This document shows, piece after piece, positions 37,831 to 47,405 of a stretch of 64,000 nt of DNA (position 1 is the first letter of the stretch; every line of letters starts with the position of its first letter). The notes below the pieces were generated by a model. The model worked only from the letters and a program-made list of their open reading frames with translations. It was not told the origin of the DNA and ran no database searches. The DNA is from Candidatus Pacearchaeota archaeon (lineage in GTDB: Archaea; Nanobdellota; Nanobdellia; Pacearchaeales; GW2011-AR1). The stretch is taken from contig JAGLGM010000002.1 of the NCBI GenBank assembly GCA_023144035.1, positions 113,781 to 177,780 of the forward strand. Reading direction: 5' to 3'. The translations under genes and the position numbers were made by a program.

Positions 37831-37997
37831 AAATATATAAGAATTTACTTATTTATAAGTATTATTATTCTCCCTTCTTCTTCCCCTTTTAGAAAAGAAA
37901 AGATTTTAAGTATAAAATTAAGACAACGATGGTGTTGTCTGCGAGAGTTTGAGTTAGGAAACGGAAGGAATTTAAGCAACAAACCCGTATTATTTAA

Positions 37998-38453
37998 GTG
38001 AAAGCTAAAACTAAAACCACGCTAATCATAATCTTATCTATTACTCTTTTGATAATAATCATTGGCTTTGCTTTATACTTAGTCTATAATATCACAGCAG
38101 AAAAAGGAGAAGGAGAAGAGTTTGTTATAGATGTAATAGATGGAGATACTTTTAAGATGAATACAGGAGATAGTATAAGGCTTTTATGTGTGAATACTCC
38201 TGAAAAAGATGAAGAAGGTTATGAAAGAGCAACAAAGTTCTTAGAAAGTTTAGTGTTGTATAAAGAAGTAAGATTAGAACAAGGTGAAACATTAAATAAA
38301 ACAGACAAATATCAAAGAACACTTGCTTTTGTATATGTTAATAATCTAGGAAAACAGGTTTTCGTAAACAAGTTGATAATTGACTCAGGATTTAGTGAGG
38401 TATATACCTATGGTGATTTGGAAGGGGAATGTCCTCAAGTTATGGGGGTTTAG
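37998..38453 (+). CDS. Membrane-anchored SNase-like (thermonuclease) protein
   Basis: VIDVIDGDTFKMNTGDSIRLLCVNTPE...KYQRTLAFVYVNN. Confidence 0.9.
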   Translation: MKAKTKTTLIIILSITLLIIIIGFALYLVYNITAEKGEGEEFVIDVIDGDTFKMNTGDSIRLLCVNTPEKDEEGYERATKFLESLVLYKEVRLEQGETLNKTDKYQRTLAFVYVNNLGKQVFVNKLIIDSGFSEVYTYGDLEGECPQVMGV

Positions 38454-38487
38454 AAAGAAATTTAAGGAATGAATTCTTGAAAAATTT

Positions 38488-38826
38488 ATGATTGAAGAAC
38501 ACAAAGTAAAAGACAAAATCAAAATCTCAATCTTTTTAAAAAAAATAAAAGAGTATGGATATGAAAATATAGAAGCGACAGCCCATACATTTTTTAGACT
38601 TAGTCAAAAACAGAGAGAAGTATACACTGAAGAAGTATTAAAAAAGATAATTTTTAATGAAAAACCTCTTGAAGTTAGTATACAAAAAAATAATAATTAT
38701 GCTGTAATTTATTTATATAAAGAAAACAAACTATTGAAAATCTTGTTGGATCTTACCCTTAATAAAGTTTATATAGTTTCATTCTATATTTTAAATAGAG
38801 AACAAATGAAGGAGATTGGGAAATGA
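38488..38826 (+). CDS. DUF4258-like putative toxin
   Basis: TAHTFFRLSQKQREVYTEEVLKKIIFNEKP...LDLTLNKVYIVSFYI; 4-nt overlap with DUF2283-like gene. Confidence 0.5.
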   Translation: MIEEHKVKDKIKISIFLKKIKEYGYENIEATAHTFFRLSQKQREVYTEEVLKKIIFNEKPLEVSIQKNNNYAVIYLYKENKLLKILLDLTLNKVYIVSFYILNREQMKEIGK

Positions 38827-39191
38827 ATCGGGTTTTGAATAAAGCTGGAGAATATGATTATGATTTTAAAAATGATATATTCTTTTTTAAAGTAAAGGAT
38901 AGAGAATACTCTCATTCAATAGAATTACACAATTTAGTAATAGATTTTGATAAAGAAGATTTTATTGTTGGACTTCAGATATTTGATGCATCAACAATAT
39001 TTAATCTTTCAAAAGAGAATCTAAGACAAGTGCAACATTTTGAAATGCAATCAAATGTAAACCAAGGGAGAATCCAAGTAAATTTGTCTTTTAATCTAAA
39101 AATTAGAAATAGGCAAGTGAGCTACAATCCAATAATTTTTGAAAAAATTGAAGATAAAATACCTAATTCTGAATTATCTTGCGTAGCATAA
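38823..39191 (+). CDS. DUF2283-like protein
   Basis: YDYDFKNDIFFFKVKDREYSHSIELHNLVIDFDKEDFIVGLQIFDAS. Confidence 0.6.
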   Translation: MNRVLNKAGEYDYDFKNDIFFFKVKDREYSHSIELHNLVIDFDKEDFIVGLQIFDASTIFNLSKENLRQVQHFEMQSNVNQGRIQVNLSFNLKIRNRQVSYNPIIFEKIEDKIPNSELSCVA

Positions 39192-39216
39192 TTCATTCGA
39201 AAAGATTTTAAATGAA

Positions 39217-39290
39217 CAGTAACCAGGGCTCTAAGAGCCGTGACCAGCATTGCCACGCGATAAATCGCGAAGCGCCGAAGCGCATTACTG
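39217..39290. other. GC-rich multi-hairpin element
   Basis: CAGTAA...TTACTG closing pair around GGCTC-TAA-GAGCC, CGCGA-TAAA-TCGCG and GCGC-CGAA-GCGC hairpins. Confidence 0.6.
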
Positions 39291-39340
39291 CTTATAATAG
39301 AGAGACACACACAATATAAATGTTTTGTTTTTGTTAACAA

Positions 39341-39538
39341 ATGTATAAAGAAGTAAGATTAGAACAAGGTGAAACATTAAATAAAACAGACAAATATCAA
39401 AGAACACTTGCTTTTGTATATGTTAATAATCTAGGAAAACAGGTTTTCGTAAACAAATTGATAATTGACTCAGGATTTAGTGATGTTTATTCTTATGGTG
39501 ATTATGATGGGGAATGTGGGTGGGTTGTTGGTGTTTAG
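39341..39538 (+). pseudogene. Displaced C-terminal half of SNase-like gene
   Basis: 39342..39483 matches 38257..38398 with one mismatch by eye; no N-terminal half. Confidence 0.85.
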
Positions 39539-39594
39539 AAGGTAATAAAATGATATACTAGAAAATTTATAAAGATTATAATATTAATAATATT

Positions 39595-39662
39595 AGCAGT
39601 CTTTGGACTGTGACGATATTCCCCGGTGATCTTTGTGGTTGCCGGATGACTTATATTTTTGA
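39595..39662 (+). ncRNA. Candidate small structured RNA
   Basis: TATA-like AATTTATAAAG ~25 nt upstream; hairpins CAGTC-TTTG-GACTG and CCGG-TG-ATC-TTTGT-GGT-TG-CCGG; T-rich end. Confidence 0.35.
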
Positions 39663-39815
39663 AGATATTGGAGATTTTTAAATGAAAAATACTTTGATTT
39701 TTGTTGATGATGGATTTTTTGGATTAGTTAAAAAACATTTTCAAAAAGAATGAAGGAATGTTTTGAAGAGAATATAAGGAAACTATTAAATATAAGAGAT
39801 TTTTGATAATATAAC

Positions 39816-41024
39816 ATGACAACATACTCACATTCTCGTATAAATACTTATGAAAATTGTCCATATGCTTACAAATTAAGGTATATTGATAGGCAAAAAC
39901 CAGAGATACCTACAACAATAGAAGCATTTATGGGAGATATGGTTCATCAAGCATTAGAAGATTTATATAAAAAAAGAAAATTCAAAAAAAGAACAGCTAA
40001 AGCAACTTTAATAAAAGTTTATAGAGATTTATGGGAAAAAAATTATTCTGAAGATATTTTAATTGTAAAAAAAGATGAAGGATTAAATGAAGACAATTAT
40101 AGAAAAATGGGCGAGAAATTTTTATCAGATTATTATGAAAGAATGAAACCCTTTAATCAAATGACTATTTTAGGATTAGAAACTCAAGATAGAATGACTC
40201 TTCCAGATGGAAACCAATGGCATGTTAGAATAGATAAATTAGGGTGTGATAATCAAGGAAATTACTTTGTTTGTGATTACAAAACAAATGCGAGAATGAA
40301 AGACCAAGAAGAAGCAGATAGTGATAGGCAATTAGCAATGTATTCAATATGGGTTAAAGACAAATTTAAAGATGCAAAGTCAGTTAAGTTAATTTGGCAT
40401 ATGTTAGCTTTTAATAAAGATGCTATTTCAGAGAGAACAGAAGAACAACTTCAAAAATTACAACAAGAAATAGTAGAGAGAATTAAAGAAATAGAATCTG
40501 CAACAGAATTTCCAAGAAAACAAACAGCATTATGTAATTATTGTGGATTTAAATCAGAATGTCCTTCATTTAAACATGAATTTGAATTAAATAAAAAAGA
40601 AACAATTGAAAAATTTAAAGAAGACGAAGGTGTTAAACTAGTTGATGAATTTTCTGAAGTTAAAACTAAACTTGCAGAATATAAAAAATCACAAGAAGAA
40701 TTTAGAGAAAAGTTAATTTCTTATGCAAAACAATTTGAAATAGATATTGTGTATGGCTCTAATAAGAAATGTTCAGTAAGAGAATTTGATAAAATAATTC
40801 TCCCAGAAGACCAGAAATTAAAAGAAGAATTTATTCAATTAATAAAAGACAAAGGAATATATGAAGAATGTTCAATGGTTTGTTATCCTAGATTAAATTC
40901 CAAAATCCTCAAAGACGAAATAGAGGACGAAATTAAAGAAGAAATAAGAGAAAAGGTAAGTATTGAAAAGGATTTTAGATTAAGCTTAAGTAAACGGAAG
41001 GATGTTTTGGAGGATGATGAATAA
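39816..41024 (+). CDS. RecB/Cas4-like PD-(D/E)XK nuclease
   Basis: YSHSRINTYENCPYAYKLRYID...VCDYKTN...LCNYCGFKSECPSF. Confidence 0.8.
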   Translation: MTTYSHSRINTYENCPYAYKLRYIDRQKPEIPTTIEAFMGDMVHQALEDLYKKRKFKKRTAKATLIKVYRDLWEKNYSEDILIVKKDEGLNEDNYRKMGEKFLSDYYERMKPFNQMTILGLETQDRMTLPDGNQWHVRIDKLGCDNQGNYFVCDYKTNARMKDQEEADSDRQLAMYSIWVKDKFKDAKSVKLIWHMLAFNKDAISERTEEQLQKLQQEIVERIKEIESATEFPRKQTALCNYCGFKSECPSFKHEFELNKKETIEKFKEDEGVKLVDEFSEVKTKLAEYKKSQEEFREKLISYAKQFEIDIVYGSNKKCSVREFDKIILPEDQKLKEEFIQLIKDKGIYEECSMVCYPRLNSKILKDEIEDEIKEEIREKVSIEKDFRLSLSKRKDVLEDDE

Positions 41025-41563
41025 TGGGTCTAAAAAATATTTGGTCTTTGAATATTGATGAATTATTAGTTACAGATAAATTAAAACAAAAATTAGATAA
41101 AAAAGAATATGAAGTCTTTTTTCCATTAAATTCTCAACTTAAAGATATAGATTTAGTTTTGTTTAATTTAAAAAATTGCAAATCAAAAACAATACAAGTT
41201 AAAGGAAGTAGAACTTATACTCCAAGTAAATCTGAAAGAGAAAAATTTGGAGAAGGAAGTAGTGCTTGGATTAGTATGCAAAAGAAATCAATTTTTAATA
41301 CACAAAACAAAATAGATTTTTTTATTTTTGTTTTACATAGTTTTGAAGATGGAGATTTAAAAAAACAAATAAAAATAAATTACCTAATCATTCCAATTAA
41401 AGATTTTAAAAAAATTGTCTCCAAAAAAGTAATAAGAAAAGGAGAAAAATATCATTTTTTTATATGGATTGATGATAAAGGAAAAAGAGCTTTTGAATTT
41501 AATAATAAAGGGAGCCAAGTAATACCTTTATCAAAATACCTTAATAACTGGAATAAGTTATGA
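41024..41563 (+). CDS. Nuclease-like hypothetical protein
   Basis: KDIDLVLFNLKNCKSKTIQVKGSR; ATG overlaps preceding stop. Confidence 0.5.
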   Translation: MGLKNIWSLNIDELLVTDKLKQKLDKKEYEVFFPLNSQLKDIDLVLFNLKNCKSKTIQVKGSRTYTPSKSEREKFGEGSSAWISMQKKSIFNTQNKIDFFIFVLHSFEDGDLKKQIKINYLIIPIKDFKKIVSKKVIRKGEKYHFFIWIDDKGKRAFEFNNKGSQVIPLSKYLNNWNKL

Positions 41564-41659
41564 TTTCTGGCCAAAAAGTAATCACTTATTGAGAATTTAT
41601 ATCTCAAGCCTGTTAGAAGGAAGAGAAAGGATTAAAAATTAAGATTTCTTTTCAAAAAC

Positions 41660-44020
41660 ATGAATAAAAAGCAACTAACAGAAGCAGATATAAGAACAAA
41701 ATTTATACTTCCTGCTATTGAGAAAGCAGGGTGGGATAGAGATAAGCAAATTCGTGAAGAGAAATATTTTACTGCTGGAAGAGTTTATATTTATGGGAAA
41801 ATTACAAAAAGAGGAATTCCAAAGAAAGCAGATTATCTTCTTTATTATAAAAATAATATCCCGATTGCAGTTGTAGAAGCAAAGGATAATAAACACTCAA
41901 TAGGTGATGGTTTACAACAAGCAGTTGATTATGCAGAAATTTTAGATTTGCCATTTGCTTTTAGTTCTAATGGAGATGGATTTATTTTGCAAGATTTGAA
42001 ATCTGGAGAAAACAAAGAATTTTCTTTAAATAAATTTCCAACTCCAAAAGAGTTATGGGAAAAATACAAAGAATATAACGGAATTACAGAAAAGATTGAG
42101 GACTTAATCACAACAGATTATTATTTTGAAACAGATTGGAAAGAACCAAGATATTATCAGAGGATTGCTGTTAATAGGATGATTGAAGCGATTGCAAAGG
42201 GTCAAAAAAGACTTCTTTTAATTATGGCAACAGGAACTGGAAAGACTTATACTGCTTTTCAGACGATTTGGAGATTGAGGAAAGCCTGGAAACCTAAAGG
42301 ACATAATCCTAGAATTTTGTATCTTGCAGATAGGAATATTTTGGTAGATGATCCTCGGAGAAAAGATCTTAAACCACTGCAAAAAGTAATGACTAAAGTT
42401 AAAAACAGAAAGGCAGACCCTTCTTATGAAGTATATTTATCACTTTACCAAGGAATAACTGGAAGCGAAGAAGAGAAAAATATTTACAAACAATTTTCAA
42501 AGGATTTCTTTGATTTGATAATTGTGGATGAGTGCCATAGGGGAAGTGCGAAAGCCGATTCTGCGTGGCGTGAAATTTTAGAATATTTCTCTGGGGCAGT
42601 TCAAATAGGAATGACTGCAACTCCAAAGGAAACAGATAGAGTTTCAAATATAGATTATTTCGGAGACCCAATTTATACTTATTCTTTAAAACAAGGAATT
42701 GACGATGGCTTTTTAGCTCCCTATAGAGTTATTAAGGTTGCAATAAATAAAGATGTTCAAGGTTATAGACCAAAGAAGGGAGAGTTGGATAAATATGGGA
42801 ATGAAATTCCAGATTATGTTTATACAAATAGGGAATTTGATAGGACCTTAGTTATTGATGAAAGGACAAAGGTTATTGCTAAGAAGATAACTGAATTTTT
42901 AAAGAACACTGACAGGATGAGTAAGACTATTATTTTTTGTGTAGATATAGAACATGCCGAAAGAATGACAAGAGCTTTGATTAATGAGAATAAGGATTTT
43001 TATTCTAAAAATAAGAAGTATGTTATGAGGATAACAGGGGACAATAAGATTGGGAAATCTCAATTAGATAATTTTATTGATCCTTCTGAAAAATATCCTG
43101 TTATTGTGACAACTTCAAAATTAATGACTACTGGAGTTGATGCTCAAACTTGTAAATTGATTGTTCTTGATTCTGTTATTAATTCTATGACAGAGTTTAA
43201 GCAAATTATTGGAAGGGGAACAAGAATAAATGAAGATTATAAGAAAACCCATTTTACAATCATGGATTTTAGAAATAATACAAATAAATTTGCAGACCCA
43301 GATTTTGATGGAGAGCCAGTTCAGTTAATGACTTTTAATTCTGATGAAGAAATAAAACCAGATGAAATGTATGAAAAAGAAATTTTGGAGATTGAAAAAA
43401 TACAAAAGCCTAATGTTAATATTGAAGATTATAAAATAAAGACACGGAAGTTTTATGTTAAAGAAACAGATGTTTCTGTTTTAAATCAATCAGAACAATA
43501 TCTTGATTCTTCGGGAAAGTTGATTGCAGATAAGATGGTTGATTATACTAAAAAAGAAATAAATGGAGAGTATAAAACTTTAAATGATTTTATTAGTAAG
43601 TGGAATATCCTTGACCAGAAAAGAGCCTTAATTGAAGAGCTTTCTCAAAAAGGAATTGTTTTTGATGCGTTAAGGGAACAAATACCAAACGGAAAACAAT
43701 ACGACCCTTTTGATTTAATCCTTCATGTTGCTTATGGAAAAAAGCCTTTAACAAGAAGCGAGAGGGCAAAGAAAGTTCAAAAGGATAATTATTTTGATAA
43801 ATATGGGGAGAAGGCAAGAGAAGTTATTGACGCTTTACTTAAAAAATATAGCGATGAAGGAATAGAAAACTTAGAAGACGCTGAAGTGTTAAGAGTTGAA
43901 CCTTTGAATAAGTTTGGAAGACCTTTAGAAATTATGAAGTTGTTTGGTGGGAAAGTTGGTTATGGAAAGATGGTTCGGGAGTTGGAGGAGAGGATTTATT
44001 TGGTTAATGGAAAATCCTAA
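41660..44020 (+). CDS. hsdR: Type I restriction endonuclease R subunit
   Basis: ATGTGKTYTAFQ, VDECHRGSA, IGRGTRINEDY; N-terminal nuclease domain (VVEAKDNK). Confidence 0.95.
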   Translation: MNKKQLTEADIRTKFILPAIEKAGWDRDKQIREEKYFTAGRVYIYGKITKRGIPKKADYLLYYKNNIPIAVVEAKDNKHSIGDGLQQAVDYAEILDLPFAFSSNGDGFILQDLKSGENKEFSLNKFPTPKELWEKYKEYNGITEKIEDLITTDYYFETDWKEPRYYQRIAVNRMIEAIAKGQKRLLLIMATGTGKTYTAFQTIWRLRKAWKPKGHNPRILYLADRNILVDDPRRKDLKPLQKVMTKVKNRKADPSYEVYLSLYQGITGSEEEKNIYKQFSKDFFDLIIVDECHRGSAKADSAWREILEYFSGAVQIGMTATPKETDRVSNIDYFGDPIYTYSLKQGIDDGFLAPYRVIKVAINKDVQGYRPKKGELDKYGNEIPDYVYTNREFDRTLVIDERTKVIAKKITEFLKNTDRMSKTIIFCVDIEHAERMTRALINENKDFYSKNKKYVMRITGDNKIGKSQLDNFIDPSEKYPVIVTTSKLMTTGVDAQTCKLIVLDSVINSMTEFKQIIGRGTRINEDYKKTHFTIMDFRNNTNKFADPDFDGEPVQLMTFNSDEEIKPDEMYEKEILEIEKIQKPNVNIEDYKIKTRKFYVKETDVSVLNQSEQYLDSSGKLIADKMVDYTKKEINGEYKTLNDFISKWNILDQKRALIEELSQKGIVFDALREQIPNGKQYDPFDLILHVAYGKKPLTRSERAKKVQKDNYFDKYGEKAREVIDALLKKYSDEGIENLEDAEVLRVEPLNKFGRPLEIMKLFGGKVGYGKMVRELEERIYLVNGKS

Positions 44021-44026
44021 TATAAT

Positions 44027-44896
44027 TTAGGCCAAAAGTAATCCTTCTGAAGTGTGTTTCAATTTCTGAGAAAAAATTATTATTTCATTACCTTTCCCAG
44101 AATTAGCGGCACTATAGTTTAAAAGATAACTATAATTGTCAAATCCAACATACAAGTCATTTATTGCTCCAACATCATCATAAGTTATAACCCATTTAAT
44201 ACTTGATATTTTTTTCATGACTTCTGATATTTTTTTATGGTCTTCATAATCATAATAATTCATATATAATTCCTTACCCTTAAAATAATATGGTGGGTCG
44301 AGATAAATCAAGGTCTTCTTAGGTAGTTTATTTTTAATCTTGTTTATTAGTTCAATTGCGTCTAAATTGTATAATTCTATTTGTTTTTTGTATTTAGATA
44401 TTAATTTAATTTTAGATATTAAAGTTTCCCTATTAAATCTAACATCCATCTTCCAGTCTCCATCTTGTTTTAATCCTCCTATAACTCCTGCATTGATTAT
44501 TCCAGAACGATTAGTTCTATTTAAAAAAAATGTGGAAAATCCTAAAATTAATAAATCTCGTTTTTTGTTTAAATCATATTTATTTTTATTTTTTTGTATT
44601 TCTTTTTGCATTCTCCAAGTTTCTATATTTAATGGAGTTTTTTTTATTAAATTGCAAAGTTTTACTGGCTGATTTAATATTGAATGCCACAAAGCATAAA
44701 TTGATTTATCATTATCATTAATGATTATTTTAGAAACATAATCTTCCATTAAGAGAGAAAGGGCAATAGATGCTCCTCCTGCATAAATCTCAACATAAGT
44801 TCCACCTTTAAGATTATTATCAAGAATTAATTTTTTAAAATATTTGCTAAGTTTAGCTTTCCCCCCAGGATATCTTAATGGTGAATAAAATGTCAT
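44027..44896 (-). CDS. D12-class DNA adenine methyltransferase
   Basis: SPLRYPGGKAKLSKYF...VEIYAGGASIALSLL...LDPPYYFKG. Confidence 0.93.
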   Translation of the reverse strand: MTFYSPLRYPGGKAKLSKYFKKLILDNNLKGGTYVEIYAGGASIALSLLMEDYVSKIIINDNDKSIYALWHSILNQPVKLCNLIKKTPLNIETWRMQKEIQKNKNKYDLNKKRDLLILGFSTFFLNRTNRSGIINAGVIGGLKQDGDWKMDVRFNRETLISKIKLISKYKKQIELYNLDAIELINKIKNKLPKKTLIYLDPPYYFKGKELYMNYYDYEDHKKISEVMKKISSIKWVITYDDVGAINDLYVGFDNYSYLLNYSAANSGKGNEIIIFSQKLKHTSEGLLLA

Positions 44897-46182
44897 TTCT
44901 TCCTCTTTTTTTCTTTTTTATGTGTTATCTTTAGCATTTCACCAATAATTATTGAAATTGCAATTGTTTGCTCAATGTTTGAAGAATTAGAATAATTATG
45001 TGCTCCAGTGTGCAATAAAGAAATCAAACTATTTTCATTGACACTATGATTGCTAAGGGTTGTTTTTTTATCTTGATTAAGATTTGTTTTTGCGTTAGAA
45101 AAATTTGATTTGATATAATTTTCTATGCAATCATCTTTATTTATAGCAGACTCAATTAATAATCTTAAGGCCATTCTGATTAAATTTGGGAATGTGTTTG
45201 ATAATTTGTCTCTATTTTTTTCATAATAAAGATGTAGATCAGATATATCCCTATATAAATCATTTGTTATACTATCAATTAATGAAAGATTTTCTTCCCC
45301 AAAAAGAATATTTTTTTTGTTATTTTGACGCTTAGTTTTTCTTATAGGGATGGCTTCTTTGTTTTCTTTCTTATAATTTACAAGTTTTATTTCTTTTTTA
45401 TTAAACTCTTTAATTTTACCTTTAAATTCTGGGATATTACTTAAAGGTTGTTTGATTTGATATTTCCTATCCCCCCTTGAACTTATTATTTTATTTATTT
45501 TTAATTCGGCTAATTTGTTTAAAATGTCCTTCGCTAATTTTTCATCATATACTGAAATTAAATCATTATTTTTATCAAAAGAAAAACCTATCTCCTTTAG
45601 TTTTCTTTCTGTTAAAATATTATTTTTCATAATATTTTCATTTAACTCTGGATATTCACTAATTAAATTAGTGGCTTCCTCAAATTTTAAAAATAAACTT
45701 TTTTCCTTACCTCTAAAATTATGTGCAAAGTAATCTCTTTCCAATTGCCCCCAAGTTCCATTAGTTATGTGTTTTCTTTCAATATTAATTAACGCTGTTT
45801 TTTCATTACAAACATTACAAGGGATTTCTAAAAGATTTTTTAAATTTTCAGGTTCAAAAGAAGGAAATAATTTAGCTTCAATTGCATAACTCCATTTTGG
45901 ATTTTGCAAATATTTTAGAATAGCGATTCTTCGATTTCCATCATAGACAAAATATTTATTATTTTTAAAAACAATCGTAGGTAATTCGCTGAGATCGTAA
46001 TGAGTTCCCATTTCTTTTATGAACTTAGATATATTCCATTTCTTATTCTTATCTTTTATAATTCTTTTAATTATTTCTAAATTTCCAATTTCTAAATCAA
46101 TTGGGTCTCTCGGATTTTCACTCCAAAGATGAAGATCTGAGATTAGTATTTTTTTTATTTCTTGTTTTATTTCAGTTTTCAT
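44893..46182 (-). CDS. ParB-like domain protein
   Basis: LSELPTIVFKNNKYFVYDGNRRIAILKYLQ. Confidence 0.7.
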   Translation of the reverse strand: MKTEIKQEIKKILISDLHLWSENPRDPIDLEIGNLEIIKRIIKDKNKKWNISKFIKEMGTHYDLSELPTIVFKNNKYFVYDGNRRIAILKYLQNPKWSYAIEAKLFPSFEPENLKNLLEIPCNVCNEKTALINIERKHITNGTWGQLERDYFAHNFRGKEKSLFLKFEEATNLISEYPELNENIMKNNILTERKLKEIGFSFDKNNDLISVYDEKLAKDILNKLAELKINKIISSRGDRKYQIKQPLSNIPEFKGKIKEFNKKEIKLVNYKKENKEAIPIRKTKRQNNKKNILFGEENLSLIDSITNDLYRDISDLHLYYEKNRDKLSNTFPNLIRMALRLLIESAINKDDCIENYIKSNFSNAKTNLNQDKKTTLSNHSVNENSLISLLHTGAHNYSNSSNIEQTIAISIIIGEMLKITHKKEKKRKK

Positions 46183-46265
46183 TTTATGTTATACAAATTT
46201 TATATTCTGATTTATTTTTTTGGGAACCTTTAAAAAGTAAGAGGCATTTATACTTTTGAAAAAGG

Positions 46266-46311
46266 CATTAAGGGATTAACTTGCTTGGTAATAACAAACA
46301 ATCCCTTAATG
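46266..46311. terminator. 12-bp perfect inverted repeat between the two ParB-like genes
   Basis: CATTAAGGGATT ... AATCCCTTAATG. Confidence 0.5.
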
Positions 46312-46333
46312 TTTATTCCCGTGTCAATATTGA

Positions 46334-47344
46334 CTATGAAGTTTTTCCCATTGAATTTATATCTTTAATTAAACTATTAATTTCTTTTTTTAATGAGTTC
46401 AATAACTTCAATCTGGAAGAATCGTTAACTGTTTTTGATAATTCTTTTCTTGAAAAATTTCTTATAACATCTATGGTATTTTTTATTTTTTTAAATTCTG
46501 AACTATTAAGAGAGGGGTCTCTTTGTCCAATCATTTCCATAGCAGCATCAAAACCTTTTTCTTCAAATTCTATAACCACTTCCTTATCTTGTAAAAACAG
46601 TCCTAACTTACGAACTTCTCGGACATCATCAAGCTTTTTATGAAAAATCCAATTTTCAAATTTTTTCAAATTTTTCTTTTCTTTTCTAAATTCTTCTAAA
46701 TCCCTTCTTTTATATAACTCATCAAAATAAGTAAATTTTCTAAACCATTCTTCGTCTTTATCATATTTTTTACCATATTCTTCTGTTGCTTTATAGACCT
46801 TAACAGCCCTCATAACTGTTTTTTTACCCATACCCAGTTCCTTAGAAAGATCATCATAACTCAACCCATGCACATCATAAAGATTAAAAATATGTTTCGT
46901 TTTATTAAAGGCATTCCAAGGTTTTTTTCCTTTAACATGAATTGTTGCAAGAAGTATATCTATTGATTGCAGAGGGGTATCTTTTGACAACACAATACAC
47001 CTTACCCTATCAAAGTGTTGTTTTGAAATTCCTGACAAATCTCCTTTGTTCGCTTCTATTCTAAGTCTCCTTAGACAAACAATTCTTCTATTACCTTCAA
47101 TCACAGTTAATTCAGAATTTAATAGAGGTTTTTCATAAAGCTCTCCCGCAGAAAGAATTTGTTTATACAACTCAAAAGTATCCGCCTCTTTCCAGAGAAT
47201 TTCTTCTATCTCCTTATCTGAAAGTCTTTTTGGAAGATGTAAAAATCTCACATTATTAGGGTCAAGTTTTACTTTCTCTAAGGAAATTTCTTTTATAGGA
47301 GCATTTGCTATTTTTTCAGCTCCATAAAATCTAGTGTGTTTCAT
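46334..47344 (-). CDS. ParB-like domain protein
   Basis: LLNSELTVIEGNRRIVCLRRLR...HGLSYDDLSKELGMGKKTVMRAV. Confidence 0.8.
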   Translation of the reverse strand: MKHTRFYGAEKIANAPIKEISLEKVKLDPNNVRFLHLPKRLSDKEIEEILWKEADTFELYKQILSAGELYEKPLLNSELTVIEGNRRIVCLRRLRIEANKGDLSGISKQHFDRVRCIVLSKDTPLQSIDILLATIHVKGKKPWNAFNKTKHIFNLYDVHGLSYDDLSKELGMGKKTVMRAVKVYKATEEYGKKYDKDEEWFRKFTYFDELYKRRDLEEFRKEKKNLKKFENWIFHKKLDDVREVRKLGLFLQDKEVVIEFEEKGFDAAMEMIGQRDPSLNSSEFKKIKNTIDVIRNFSRKELSKTVNDSSRLKLLNSLKKEINSLIKDINSMGKTS

Positions 47345-47405
47345 AAAATAAATAGATTTAATTAGTTTTTAAAAGTTTCGGTCGGTTTTAAAAATAAAAT
47401 CTAAA

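Noticed and set aside
39122-39340. Minus ORF 39122..39340
   Set aside because: Runs through the GC-rich hairpin element and antisense to the DUF2283-like gene
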